Positions 9,646-17,860 of a DNA stretch of 64,000 nt are shown here, one piece after another. A program made the translations under genes and the position numbers. The DNA comes from Roseitranquillus sp963776845 (GTDB taxonomy: Bacteria > Pseudomonadota > Alphaproteobacteria > Rhodobacterales > Rhodobacteraceae). The stretch lies in assembly GCA_963776845.1 (NCBI GenBank), contig CAVZOJ010000002.1, forward strand, positions 868,001 to 932,000, given 5' to 3'. How positions within the stretch are numbered: the first letter of the stretch is position 1; each line of letters begins with the position of its first letter. The notes beneath the pieces were generated by a model. It had not been told where the DNA came from and did not search any database. It saw only the letters and a list, made by a program, of their open reading frames with translations.

Positions 9646-12600
9646 ATGAGCCGTCAAGACGTCACGCTCCACGATAGGTTCGACCTCACGAAGTCGCGTG
9701 TGCTGCTAAATGGAACACAGGCGCTGGTCCGACTGATGCTGATGCAGAGAGCGCGGGACCGGGCGCAGGGACTTGATACGGGTGGGTATGTCACCGGCTA
9801 CCGCGGCTCTCCACTGGGTGCGGTCGACATGCAGATGGCGAGAGCCTCCAAGCTGCTGACCGAGGCGAACGTCGTATTCCAGCCCGGTCTGAACGAGGAT
9901 TTGGCCGCGACCGCGTGCTGGGGCACGCAACAGGCGGAATTGCGCGGCGAAGGCAAGTACGACGGAGTGTTCGCACTTTGGTATGGCAAGGGGCCGGGTG
10001 TCGACCGGTCGGGCGACGTGATGCGGCACGCGAACATGGCGGGCACTTCGCCACATGGCGGCGTGCTGATGGCGATGGGTGACGATCATACCGGCGAGTC
10101 GTCGACGACCCTGCACCAGTCCGACTGGGCGATGGTAGACGCCTACATGCCGGTCGTCTCGCCCGCCGGCGTGCAGGAGATACTGGACTACGGGCTCTAT
10201 GGCTGGGCGCTTTCGCGCTTCGCCGGGGTCTGGGTGGGGCTGAAGACGATGAAGGATACCGTCGAGGCGACGGCGGTGGTCGACGGTCGCCCGGACCGGC
10301 TCAGCCTCGTCGCGCCAGAGTTCCAGATGCCTCAGGGCGGACTGAACATCCGCCTGGTCGACACGCCTGTCGCGCAGGAAGCGCGGATGATCGACTACAA
10401 GCGGTTCGCCGCCGAGCTGTTCAGCCGCGCGAACCGGATCGACCGGCGGGTCTGGGGCAAGCCGGGGGCGAAGATCGGCTTCGTCGCGGCGGGCAAGAAC
10501 TGGCTCGACCTGGTGCACGCGCTGTCGCTGCTCGGCATCGACGAGGAAGAGGCGGAGCGGCTGGGGATCACCACCTACAAGGTCGGGCAGACGTTCCCAC
10601 TGGACATGCACTCCATCCACGACTGGGCCGAGGGGCTGGAGCTGGTCGTCTGCGTCGAGGAGAAGCGCAAGCTGATCGAGGTGCAGCTGAAGGAGTCGAT
10701 CTTTCACGACCGGCGCGGCCGGCGCGTCTGGGGCTGGCACAAGGGCGGCGGCGCCGGCCTCGACCACGGGCCGGAGCTGTTCCCGACGCGCTACGCGCTC
10801 GACCCGATCATGATCGCCGAGAAGCTTGGCCAGATCCTGATCGACGAGGGGCGGGATACCGATCGGATCCGCGCCGGCATGCGCATGCTGGCCGAGGCGA
10901 GGGCCGCCGACAACGTTCAGGACATCGCTGCGCGGCTGCCGTACTACTGCGCCGGCTGCCCGCACAACACCTCGACCAAGGTGCCCGACGGCTCCCGAGC
11001 CTATGCCGGGATTGGCTGCCATTACATGGTGCAGTGGATGGACCGGAACACGGTGGGGTTCACCCAGATGGGCGGCGAGGGCGCGAACTGGATCGGGGAG
11101 GCGCCTTTTTCCAATACGCCGCACGTGTTCCAGAACCTGGGCGACGGGACTTACAACCATTCGGGTCTGCTGGCGATTCGCGCCGCGGTCGATAGCGGCA
11201 CGCGGATCACCTACAAGATCCTCTACAATGATGCCGTGGCGATGACCGGCGGGCAGAAGAACGAGGGCGACCTCGGTCCGGATCAGATCGCGCAGGAGCT
11301 GAAGGCGATGGGCGTGCGCGAGATCGCCGTCGTCTACGACGAGAAGGAGGAGCCGGTGCGCGACGACTTCCCCTCGGGTCTGAGCTGGCATGAGCGCGTC
11401 GACATGGACGCCGTGCAGAAGCGCATGCGCGAGGTCGAGGGGGTGAGCGCCATCCTCTACATCCAGACTTGCGCGGCCGAGAAGCGGCGGCGCCGAAAGC
11501 GCGGCAAGTTCCCGGACCCCGATACCCGCGTCTTTATCAACACCGAGGTCTGTGAGGGCTGCGGCGACTGCGGCGTGCAGTCGAACTGCGTCGCCATCGT
11601 GCCGGTGGAGACCGAACTCGGACGGAAGCGGGCGATCGACCAGTCGGCGTGCAACAAGGACTATTCCTGCCTCAAGGGGTTCTGCCCCTCGTTCGTCACG
11701 ATCGAGGGTGCCGAGGTTCGAAAGGAGGCGACGACCGAGATCGATGTCGGCCACCTGCCGGTGCCGGAGCTGCCGCGGATCGCGGGTACGCACAACGTCG
11801 TCATAACCGGCGTCGGCGGCACCGGTGTCGTGACCATCGGCGCGGTGCTGGCGATGGCGGCGCATGTCGACGGCAAGGGCGCGGGCATGATGGAGATGGC
11901 AGGCTTGGCGCAAAAGGGTGGGGCCGTGCACATCCATTGCCGCATCGCCGAGCGACCCGAGGACATCAGCGCGATCCGCGTCGCAACGGGCGAATGCGAC
12001 GCGCTGATCGGCGGTGACCTTGTGGTGAGCGCCGGCGGCAAGACGCTCGGGCTGATGAAGAGCGGAAAGACTGGCGGCGTGGTCAACGGCCACGAGATCA
12101 TCACGGGCGACTTCACGCGCGACACCGAGTTTCGCATTCCGGCCGAGCAACTCTCGCTGTCGCTGGAGCGCCGGCTGAAAGACCGGCTGACCCTGTTCGA
12201 TGCAAGTGAGTTGGCGCGGGCGACGATGGGCGACTCGATCTTCTCGAACATGATCCTCTTCGGGGCGGCGTGGCAGAACGCTCTGATCCCCGTCAGCCAT
12301 GATGCCATCCTGCGGGCAATCGAGCTGAACGGCGCGGCCGTGGAGTCGAACCTGCGAGCGTTCGAGTTGGGGCGCTGGGCGGCTTTGAACTTGCAAGAGG
12401 CGATGCGGGTCGCGGCGCCGAAGGTTGTCGAACTTCCGAAGACCCTACAGGAGCGGATTGTCTTTCGAGAACGGCACCTGACCGAGTACCAAGGCGCGAA
12501 GTTGGCGCGACGCTACCGTGCGATGATCGATCGCGTGGAGGACCCGAGGCTGAAGGAGGCGGTAGCGCTCGGCTATCACAAGTTGCTCGCCTACAAGGAC

Positions 12601-13068
12601 GAGTACGAGGTGGCGCGGCTGCTTCGGAAGACGCGCGCCAAGGCCGAGGAGGCTTTCGGCGGCGATCTGAAGCTATCCTATCATCTTGCGCCGCCGATCA
12701 TGGCGCGGGTCGGCTCGGACGGCCGCCCCCGCAAGCGCCGGTTCGGCGCGTGGATCGAAAGACTTTATCCGCTTCTTGCAGCTGGACGAGGTCTGCGCGG
12801 CACCTGGTTCGACCCTTTCGGACACAGCGAGGAGCGCCGAATGGAGCGGGCGCTGATCCGCCAGTATGAGGCCGACATGGACGGTGTGCTGGGGCACGTT
12901 CAGCCGCAGACGCACGACGTCGCTGTCGCGCTGGCGGAGCTGCCGCTGCAAATTCGCGGGTTCGGGCCGGTCAAGATGACGAACGCGGCGAAGGCCGAGA
13001 AGCGGCGTGAGGAATTGCTGGCGACGTTCAGGGCGGGGGGGCCGCAACTGGCGCGCGCCGCGGAATGA
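9646..13068 (+). CDS. Indolepyruvate ferredoxin oxidoreductase, fused alpha-beta form
   Basis: Thiamine diphosphate and iron-sulphur enzyme that oxidatively decarboxylates aryl pyruvates to acyl-CoA in aromatic amino-acid breakdown. The 1140-residue chain joins the IorA-type part (GGYVTGYRGSPLG near the N-terminus; ThDP-binding region around MGGEGANWIGEAPF) to an IorB-type gamma domain (VITGVGGTGVVTIGAVLA). Between them lie cysteine clusters CEGCGDCGVQSNC and CNKDYSCLKGFCPS. The ATG at 9646 is chosen because GGGGAGGAG precedes it. It overlaps the next gene by four bases (ATGA). Confidence 0.93.
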   Translation: MSRQDVTLHDRFDLTKSRVLLNGTQALVRLMLMQRARDRAQGLDTGGYVTGYRGSPLGAVDMQMARASKLLTEANVVFQPGLNEDLAATACWGTQQAELRGEGKYDGVFALWYGKGPGVDRSGDVMRHANMAGTSPHGGVLMAMGDDHTGESSTTLHQSDWAMVDAYMPVVSPAGVQEILDYGLYGWALSRFAGVWVGLKTMKDTVEATAVVDGRPDRLSLVAPEFQMPQGGLNIRLVDTPVAQEARMIDYKRFAAELFSRANRIDRRVWGKPGAKIGFVAAGKNWLDLVHALSLLGIDEEEAERLGITTYKVGQTFPLDMHSIHDWAEGLELVVCVEEKRKLIEVQLKESIFHDRRGRRVWGWHKGGGAGLDHGPELFPTRYALDPIMIAEKLGQILIDEGRDTDRIRAGMRMLAEARAADNVQDIAARLPYYCAGCPHNTSTKVPDGSRAYAGIGCHYMVQWMDRNTVGFTQMGGEGANWIGEAPFSNTPHVFQNLGDGTYNHSGLLAIRAAVDSGTRITYKILYNDAVAMTGGQKNEGDLGPDQIAQELKAMGVREIAVVYDEKEEPVRDDFPSGLSWHERVDMDAVQKRMREVEGVSAILYIQTCAAEKRRRRKRGKFPDPDTRVFINTEVCEGCGDCGVQSNCVAIVPVETELGRKRAIDQSACNKDYSCLKGFCPSFVTIEGAEVRKEATTEIDVGHLPVPELPRIAGTHNVVITGVGGTGVVTIGAVLAMAAHVDGKGAGMMEMAGLAQKGGAVHIHCRIAERPEDISAIRVATGECDALIGGDLVVSAGGKTLGLMKSGKTGGVVNGHEIITGDFTRDTEFRIPAEQLSLSLERRLKDRLTLFDASELARATMGDSIFSNMILFGAAWQNALIPVSHDAILRAIELNGAAVESNLRAFELGRWAALNLQEAMRVAAPKVVELPKTLQERIVFRERHLTEYQGAKLARRYRAMIDRVEDPRLKEAVALGYHKLLAYKDEYEVARLLRKTRAKAEEAFGGDLKLSYHLAPPIMARVGSDGRPRKRRFGAWIERLYPLLAAGRGLRGTWFDPFGHSEERRMERALIRQYEADMDGVLGHVQPQTHDVAVALAELPLQIRGFGPVKMTNAAKAEKRREELLATFRAGGPQLARAAE

Positions 13069-14030
13069 CGGGCAATGTCGGCCGCCGCGCGGTGTCAGAG
13101 AACTTTCACGCCCTTCGCGCAAGTTCGTCAGACATGGCCGCGCATCCAGTCACCGAGGGAGCCTCGACTCGCAGCATCTCGTACGCGACGTCCGCCACGA
13201 CGCGCGGCGGGCGCGCCATGATTCGTGCCGTCGAGAATGCCACCGGGCGCCTCGGGCTCATCAGGCGTGCCAGTGGCTACGAGCTTGATATCAAGTGCGG
13301 GCGCGGCTTCTGGGAGGTCATGATCGCGAGGATGGGCGTGCGTCTGGACATTGTTTCGGGCAGTCTGGCGGACGTACCGCGCGAAGGGCCGTTGGTCGTC
13401 GTCGCGAACCATCCGTACGGCGTTCTCGACGGGCTGATCATGGGGCACATCCTTGCCGAGGTTCGGGGCGAGGAATTTCGAATTCTCGCCAACAGCGTGT
13501 TTCGTGGCGCCGCCGAGCTAGAGCGAGTTGTGCTGCCGATCGACTTCGCCGAGACGGAGGAGGCGCTGCTCGAGAATATCGCGACCCGGAAAGCGGCTCT
13601 GCGGCACCTCGTGGCCGGTGGCGCGATCGGCGTTTTTCCGGGCGGAACCGTCTCGACCGCGTCGAGACCCTTCGGACGCGCGATGGACCCCTACTGGCGC
13701 AGCTTTACCGCAAAGATGATCTCGCGCTCCAACGCCGCAGTGGTTCCAATGTTCTTCGATGGTGCGAATTCGCGGCTGTTCCAGATCGCCAGTCACCTGC
13801 ACACGACGTTGCGGATGGCGCTGCTCCTGCGCGAATTCAAGGCAAAGTCGCGGGAGCCGGTCCGGCTCGCCGTCGGCCGGCCGATCGACCCGGCCTTGCT
13901 GGCGCATTATCGTCACCACCCCAAGGCGATGATGGATTTCCTGCGGCGCGAGACCTACGCCCTGTCGCCGGAGCCGATCCGCGACATCGGTTACGGCTTC
14001 GAGTTTGAAGAGCGACACCGGCCTGCATAG
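13065..14030 (+). CDS. PlsC-like lysophospholipid acyltransferase
   Basis: A membrane-associated acyltransferase, 321 residues, that probably transfers an acyl chain to a lysolipid. The catalytic block is VVANHPYGVLDGLIMG; the His and Asp are spaced by five residues, as in OlsA-like enzymes, rather than the four of typical PlsC. A second block, GAIGVFPGGTVSTA, corresponds to the substrate-binding FPEG region. Its ATG overlaps the TGA of the oxidoreductase; an internal ATG at 13134 is an alternative start. Which lipid is acylated cannot be told from sequence; an ornithine-lipid role is possible. Confidence 0.8.
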   Translation: MTGNVGRRAVSENFHALRASSSDMAAHPVTEGASTRSISYATSATTRGGRAMIRAVENATGRLGLIRRASGYELDIKCGRGFWEVMIARMGVRLDIVSGSLADVPREGPLVVVANHPYGVLDGLIMGHILAEVRGEEFRILANSVFRGAAELERVVLPIDFAETEEALLENIATRKAALRHLVAGGAIGVFPGGTVSTASRPFGRAMDPYWRSFTAKMISRSNAAVVPMFFDGANSRLFQIASHLHTTLRMALLLREFKAKSREPVRLAVGRPIDPALLAHYRHHPKAMMDFLRRETYALSPEPIRDIGYGFEFEERHRPA

Positions 14031-14082
14031 TACACGTGCCGGTTCGCGGCGATGGACTTCCCTTTGGCTGCGACCTATCCCG

Positions 14083-14923
14083 ATGCCGTCGTTTCAGGGG
14101 AGACCGGTCATAGCAGTCGGCTTGTTCAATTCGGGGCTGGGCGGGTTGACCGTCCTCGATGCGGTGGCGAAGCGGCTGCCTAGCGTTCCCTTCGTCTACC
14201 TTGGCGATAATGCGAACACGCCCTACGGCGTGCGCGAGGCGGATGACATCTACGCGCTCACGAAGCGGGGTGTCGAGCGGTTGTGGGAGGCCGGCTGCGA
14301 CCTCGTGATCCTCGCGTGCAATACCGCAAGCGCCGCGGCGCTTCGGCGGATGCAGGAAAGCTGGGTACCACCGGAGAAACGTGTCCTCGGCGTCTTCGTG
14401 CCGCTGATCGAGGCGCTCACGGAACGCCAGTGGGGCGACAACAGCCCACCGCGGCAGGTCGGCGTAAATCACGTTGCCCTCTTCGCCACCCCGGCCACGG
14501 TACGCAGTCGCGCTTTCCAGCGCGAACTCGCCTTTCGCGCGATTGGCGTCGACGTGGAGGCGCAGGCGTGCGGAGGGGTCGTCGACGCGATCGAGGAGGG
14601 GGACATGATCCTCGCCGAGGCGCTGGTCCGGTCGCACGTCGATGCGCTGAGGCGCAAGATGCCACGACCGGACGCGGCCGTGCTTGGCTGCACGCACTAT
14701 CCTCTGGTACAAGATGTCTTCCAGGAGGCCCTGGGCCCGGAGGTGAAGGTGTTCAGCCAGCCCGAGCTCGTCGCGGCGAAGTCTTGCCGACTATCTGGAC
14801 CGTCACCCGGACATGCTGGGCGAGGGAGCGGTCCCGATGTGCCTGACTACGGGAGATCCGCGGCGCGTGTCCGACCGCGCGACGCACTTTCTCCGACGAA
14901 AGGTGGAGTTCCACGCCGCCTGA
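14083..14923 (+). pseudogene. murI: Glutamate racemase, frameshifted near the 3' end
   Basis: Makes D-glutamate for peptidoglycan. Both catalytic cysteines are present (ILACNTASAAAL and AVLGCTHYPL). Two oddities are visible. The near-invariant first motif FDSG reads FNSG (GLFNSGLGGLTV), replacing the catalytic-site aspartate by asparagine. One extra A at 14779-14780 shifts the frame after QPELVAA; in the other frame the normal C-terminus (DYLDRHPDMLGEG to RRKVEFHAA) continues to TGA 14921-14923. Without the extra base the product is 279 residues from ATG 14083. The unrepaired frame runs to 14967, overlapping argC. Because murI is usually essential, a consensus error or a second racemase should be considered. 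Confidence 0.85.
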
Positions 14924-14963
14924 TGGCGGCGCACCCATTTCTTTCGAACCTGAGGTCTCCACG

Positions 14964-15992
14964 ATGACACACGACGTCGCCATTCTGGGCGCAAGCGGCT
15001 ACACGGGCGCAGAACTCGTCCGGCTGATCGCCACACACCCCTCGATGCGGATCGCTGCCCTCGCCGCGGATCGGAAGGCCGGGCAGGGCATGTCCTCGGT
15101 CTTTCCGTTCCTGCGGCACCTCGATCTGCCCGACCTCGTCACGATCGACCAGATCGACTTCGGAGCGATCGACCTGGCCTTCTGCGCGCTGCCGCACGGG
15201 ACGAGCCAGGCCGTGATCCGCGACCTGCCGCGGGACCTCAAGATCGTCGATCTGTCCGCCGACTTCAGGCTGCGCGATCCCGATGAGTATCGCAGGTGGT
15301 ACGGCAAGGAGCACGTCGCGCTCGATGTGCAGCAGGAGGCGGTCTACGGACTGACCGAGTTCTACCGTGACGAGATCCGGTCGGCGCGTCTGGTGGCCGG
15401 CACCGGCTGCAACAGCGCGACCGGGATCTACGCGGTTCGGCCGCCTCTGGCTGCGGGCGTGATCGACCCCGACACGATCGTGATCGACCTCAAGACCGGC
15501 GTTTCGGGGGCCGGCCGCAGTCTGCGCGAAAATCTGTTGCACGCGGAGCTCTCGGAGGGATGCCATCCGTACTCGGCCGGAGGCACGCACCGCCACCTGG
15601 GAGAGTTCGACCAGGAGTTCGGCACAATCGTCGGACGTGACGTGCGCGTGACCTTCACGCCGCACCTCATCCCGGCGAACCGCGGGATCCTCGGCACCGT
15701 CTACGTATCTGGCGACCCGGAGGCAGTGCACCGGGCCTTGGTGGAGGCCTATGCGTCCGAGCCCTTCGTCCTCGTCCTGCCATTCGGGGAGCTTCCGTCG
15801 ACACGCGCCGTCCGCGGCTCGAACTTCTGCCACGTCGGCGTGGTGGGCGATCGCGTTGCCGGACGCGCGACCATTTTCGCGGCGCTCGACAACCTGACAA
15901 AGGGCTCTTCCGGACAGGCGATCCAGAACGCGAACCTGGTCCTCGGCGAAGAAGAGACGTCCGGCCTCATGCTGGCGCCGGTCTTTCCTTGA
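14964..15992 (+). CDS. argC: N-acetyl-gamma-glutamyl-phosphate reductase
   Basis: Third step of arginine synthesis: NADPH reduction of N-acetylglutamyl phosphate. The 342 residues start with the Rossmann motif AILGASGYTGAELVRL. The active-site cysteine is in AGTGCNSATG and the catalytic histidine region is HRHLGEFDQEF. The sequence RPPLAAGVIDP, SGAGRSL and NFCHVGV are typical of the type 1 enzyme. It begins 41 bases after the true murI stop. Confidence 0.97.
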   Translation: MTHDVAILGASGYTGAELVRLIATHPSMRIAALAADRKAGQGMSSVFPFLRHLDLPDLVTIDQIDFGAIDLAFCALPHGTSQAVIRDLPRDLKIVDLSADFRLRDPDEYRRWYGKEHVALDVQQEAVYGLTEFYRDEIRSARLVAGTGCNSATGIYAVRPPLAAGVIDPDTIVIDLKTGVSGAGRSLRENLLHAELSEGCHPYSAGGTHRHLGEFDQEFGTIVGRDVRVTFTPHLIPANRGILGTVYVSGDPEAVHRALVEAYASEPFVLVLPFGELPSTRAVRGSNFCHVGVVGDRVAGRATIFAALDNLTKGSSGQAIQNANLVLGEEETSGLMLAPVFP

Positions 15993-16064
15993 CGTGCGGC
16001 GTTGGGGAGGTTCCTTGGCCGAGGCGAATGCGCTATATCTGATCCAAGGCGTGGTGGAGACCGT

Positions 16065-16520
16065 GTGAAGAACCTCAAGAAGAAGCGACGTATTCAGGTG
16101 ATCGCGATCGCTGCCGTCGCGCTGGCGCTGTCGACCGCGATCATCGGCTATGCCATGCGGGACGGGATCAACTTCTTTCGTAGTCCGTCGCAAGTCGCCG
16201 AGGCGCCACCGGCGCCGAACGAGGTGTTTCGCATCGGTGGCCTGGTGCAAGAGGGCACACTGGTCCGTGGCCGGGGCGAGACCATCACCTTCAGCGTCAC
16301 CGACGGCGGGGCAAGCGTCCCCGTGAGCTATACGGGGGTCCTTCCCGACCTCTTCGGCGAGGGCGAGGGGATGGTCGGGACCGGTAGCTACGTGGACGGC
16401 ACGTTCCGGGCCACCGAAATCCTCGCCAGGCACGATGAGAGCTACATGCCGAAGGAAGTGGTCGACGCGCTGAAGGAGCAGGGCGTCTACCGCGAGACCG
16501 ACGGGGAGCCGAGCGGCTAG
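16065..16520 (+). CDS. ccmE: Cytochrome c maturation heme chaperone CcmE
   Basis: Periplasmic heme chaperone anchored by one N-terminal helix; it receives heme from CcmC/CcmD and passes it to CcmF/CcmH. The start is GTG 16065, giving MKNLKKKRRIQVIAIAAVAL, with GGTGGAG upstream; the residues before it are not CcmE-like. The heme-binding histidine lies in LARHDESYMPKEV. The length of 151 residues is normal. ccmF and ccmH follow, separated by the small-gene cassette. Confidence 0.95.
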   Translation: MKNLKKKRRIQVIAIAAVALALSTAIIGYAMRDGINFFRSPSQVAEAPPAPNEVFRIGGLVQEGTLVRGRGETITFSVTDGGASVPVSYTGVLPDLFGEGEGMVGTGSYVDGTFRATEILARHDESYMPKEVVDALKEQGVYRETDGEPSG

Positions 16521-16655
16521 TTACCGCGCCGTTAACCCTGTCGGGCGCAGGTTCCCGGGGCCTCCACGAGCCCCAGAGACCTGCATGATCCCCGCAAGCG
16601 GGCGCTATCCCTCGACATCGCATGCTGTTCGCACCGCTTGGTGTAGAGCATCGGC

Positions 16656-16832
16656 ATGACCGAGACGCTCCTCACCCAGATCCTGACCGAGAACGGCCCG
16701 TGGGTCCTGCTGGTCTTCTACCTTCTCTGGCGCGACGTCCAGAAGGAGCAGGCGCTGCGCCAGCTCCTGCACAAGAACACCGAAATACTCGTGGAGATGA
16801 CGACGATGATCCGCGAGCGGCTGACGCGGTAG
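16656..16832 (+). CDS. 58-residue single-span membrane peptide, holin-like
   Basis: A short frame starting at ATG 16656 with one hydrophobic segment (PWVLLVFYLLW, residues 15-25) followed by a charged amphipathic tail (DVQKEQALRQLLHKN, then MIRERLTR). The layout resembles the BhlA/UviB class of phage-type holin-like peptides: short N-terminus, one span, charged helical tail. It is followed three bases later by the next small gene. Family assignment is by pattern only. Confidence 0.5.
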   Translation: MTETLLTQILTENGPWVLLVFYLLWRDVQKEQALRQLLHKNTEILVEMTTMIRERLTR

Positions 16833-16835
16833 CCA

Positions 16836-16967
16836 ATGCGGATCGCCGACTTCTGGGAGACGCTGCGGGACTTCTTCAGCCACCGGCGCTTGGAGGAGGC
16901 GAGGAAACGGCACAAGCGCGCCGCGGACCGGCTGGACGCCGCGGTCAAGGAGATCCTCAAGAAATGA
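16836..16967 (+). CDS. 43-residue charged peptide in the holin-like cassette
   Basis: ATG 16836 to TGA 16967. A short strongly basic, probably helical peptide (RIADFWETLRDFF, then RRLEEARKRHKRAADRLD). Its TGA overlaps the ATG of the next gene (ATGA), which argues that it is translated. No recognised family. Confidence 0.45.
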   Translation: MRIADFWETLRDFFSHRRLEEARKRHKRAADRLDAAVKEILKK

Positions 16968-17386
16968 AGCAGGCGTTGACTATCGTGGCCGTTCTGCTCG
17001 CGGCCTTCCTTCTGGTCGAGAAACTGGCCGGCTTCGACTTCGCGGCGTTGCTCGGCTTGTCCGCGATGGCGGTAATCGCCGCGATCAACGCGCTGACGTT
17101 CCTGTGGCTTTGGTACGTGCGTGCGACGCCGCTGGCGCTGGGCATGGCGCTCAGTTGGGCGGGGCAGGCGGGCATCTCGGTCTGGTGGGAACTCAGCGAC
17201 GTGCCGGGCGTGCTTGCGATCCAGGGGGGCGGCGCGGCGCTTTTCGGCATGGTGTCGCTCTACGTCGTCGGCGGTGCCCTCCATATCGCGGTGGTGCAGA
17301 GGTCGATGGAAGTTGGGTTCGGTATCGTCATCTGGCCGGTCATAGGCTCGGTCGCCATCGTGGTGGCCTCGTTGGCGATATTCTGA
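16964..17386 (+). CDS. 140-residue four-span membrane protein
   Basis: ATG 16964 overlaps the preceding stop. Four hydrophobic spans are visible: VAVLLAAFLLVEKLAG, LGLSAMAVIAAINALTFLWLW, the GMVSLYVVGGALHIAVV region and the C-terminal VIWPVIGSVAIVVASLAIF. There is no signal peptide cleavage motif. Position in a three-gene coupled cassette inside the ccm cluster suggests a shared role, possibly phage-derived; function unknown. Confidence 0.65.
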   Translation: MKQALTIVAVLLAAFLLVEKLAGFDFAALLGLSAMAVIAAINALTFLWLWYVRATPLALGMALSWAGQAGISVWWELSDVPGVLAIQGGGAALFGMVSLYVVGGALHIAVVQRSMEVGFGIVIWPVIGSVAIVVASLAIF

Positions 17387-17860
17387 GAGGCAGGAGCGGT
17401 CAGGACGAGCGACCTCGTCAGGCGTCTTGCGACGCGTGTCGACGAATTTCGGATAGACCGAGTGTTGCAGCTCGCTATTCGATGCTGTCGTGCGAGAGGC
17501 TTGATCTTCACTGCGGCTAAGCTTGAGTAGGACGCTGCTTCCGCGGTGCATGACAGCATTCTGGCCTGGGCGTCTTCGTCTCGTGCAGGACCTACCCTCA
17601 ATTCGTCCCTCCCGAGTGGGCAAGGCTTTCAACCACTCGTGTTGTCGTCCTGCCGGTCTACGTCTGTGGCGTGATGCCGCTTATGGCCAGTTCTCGAGCG
17701 TTATTCGGACTGCGCGCCGGCTTTGTCGTGGTGCTCGCCGCGGTATCCCTGCCGATCCCGCTCGGACTGCTGGCGCTGCGCTGGTCCGCGGCGTTACGTC
17801 AGCGTGAAAAGGCACGCGAGCCGTTGGCTTGTGCCGGCCGATAGATTAGATCGTGAGACG
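17387..17860 (+). other. Gap between membrane cassette and ccmF
   Basis: About 470 bases. From 17387 to about 17670 I see no supported gene, RNA or terminator. One short frame, 17674-17844, is listed separately. Longer frames that enter ccmF from 17723 are upstream read-through without a ribosome-binding site. Confidence 0.5.
17674..17844 (+). CDS. Possible 56-residue membrane peptide before ccmF
   Basis: ATG 17674 to TAG 17844 encodes MPLMASSRALFGLRAGF, then a hydrophobic stretch VVVLAAVSLPIPLGLLAL and a basic tail. It ends 16 bases before the ccmF start. It does not look like CcmD. It could be a real small gene or chance; no clear ribosome-binding site was found. Confidence 0.25.
   Translation: MPLMASSRALFGLRAGFVVVLAAVSLPIPLGLLALRWSAALRQREKAREPLACAGR

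Noticed and set aside
9706..12396. 896-codon open frame on the minus strand opposite the indolepyruvate oxidoreductase
   Set aside because: Arg/His/Asp-rich composition with no family motif; it mirrors the codon bias of the real gene, which has clear cofactor motifs.
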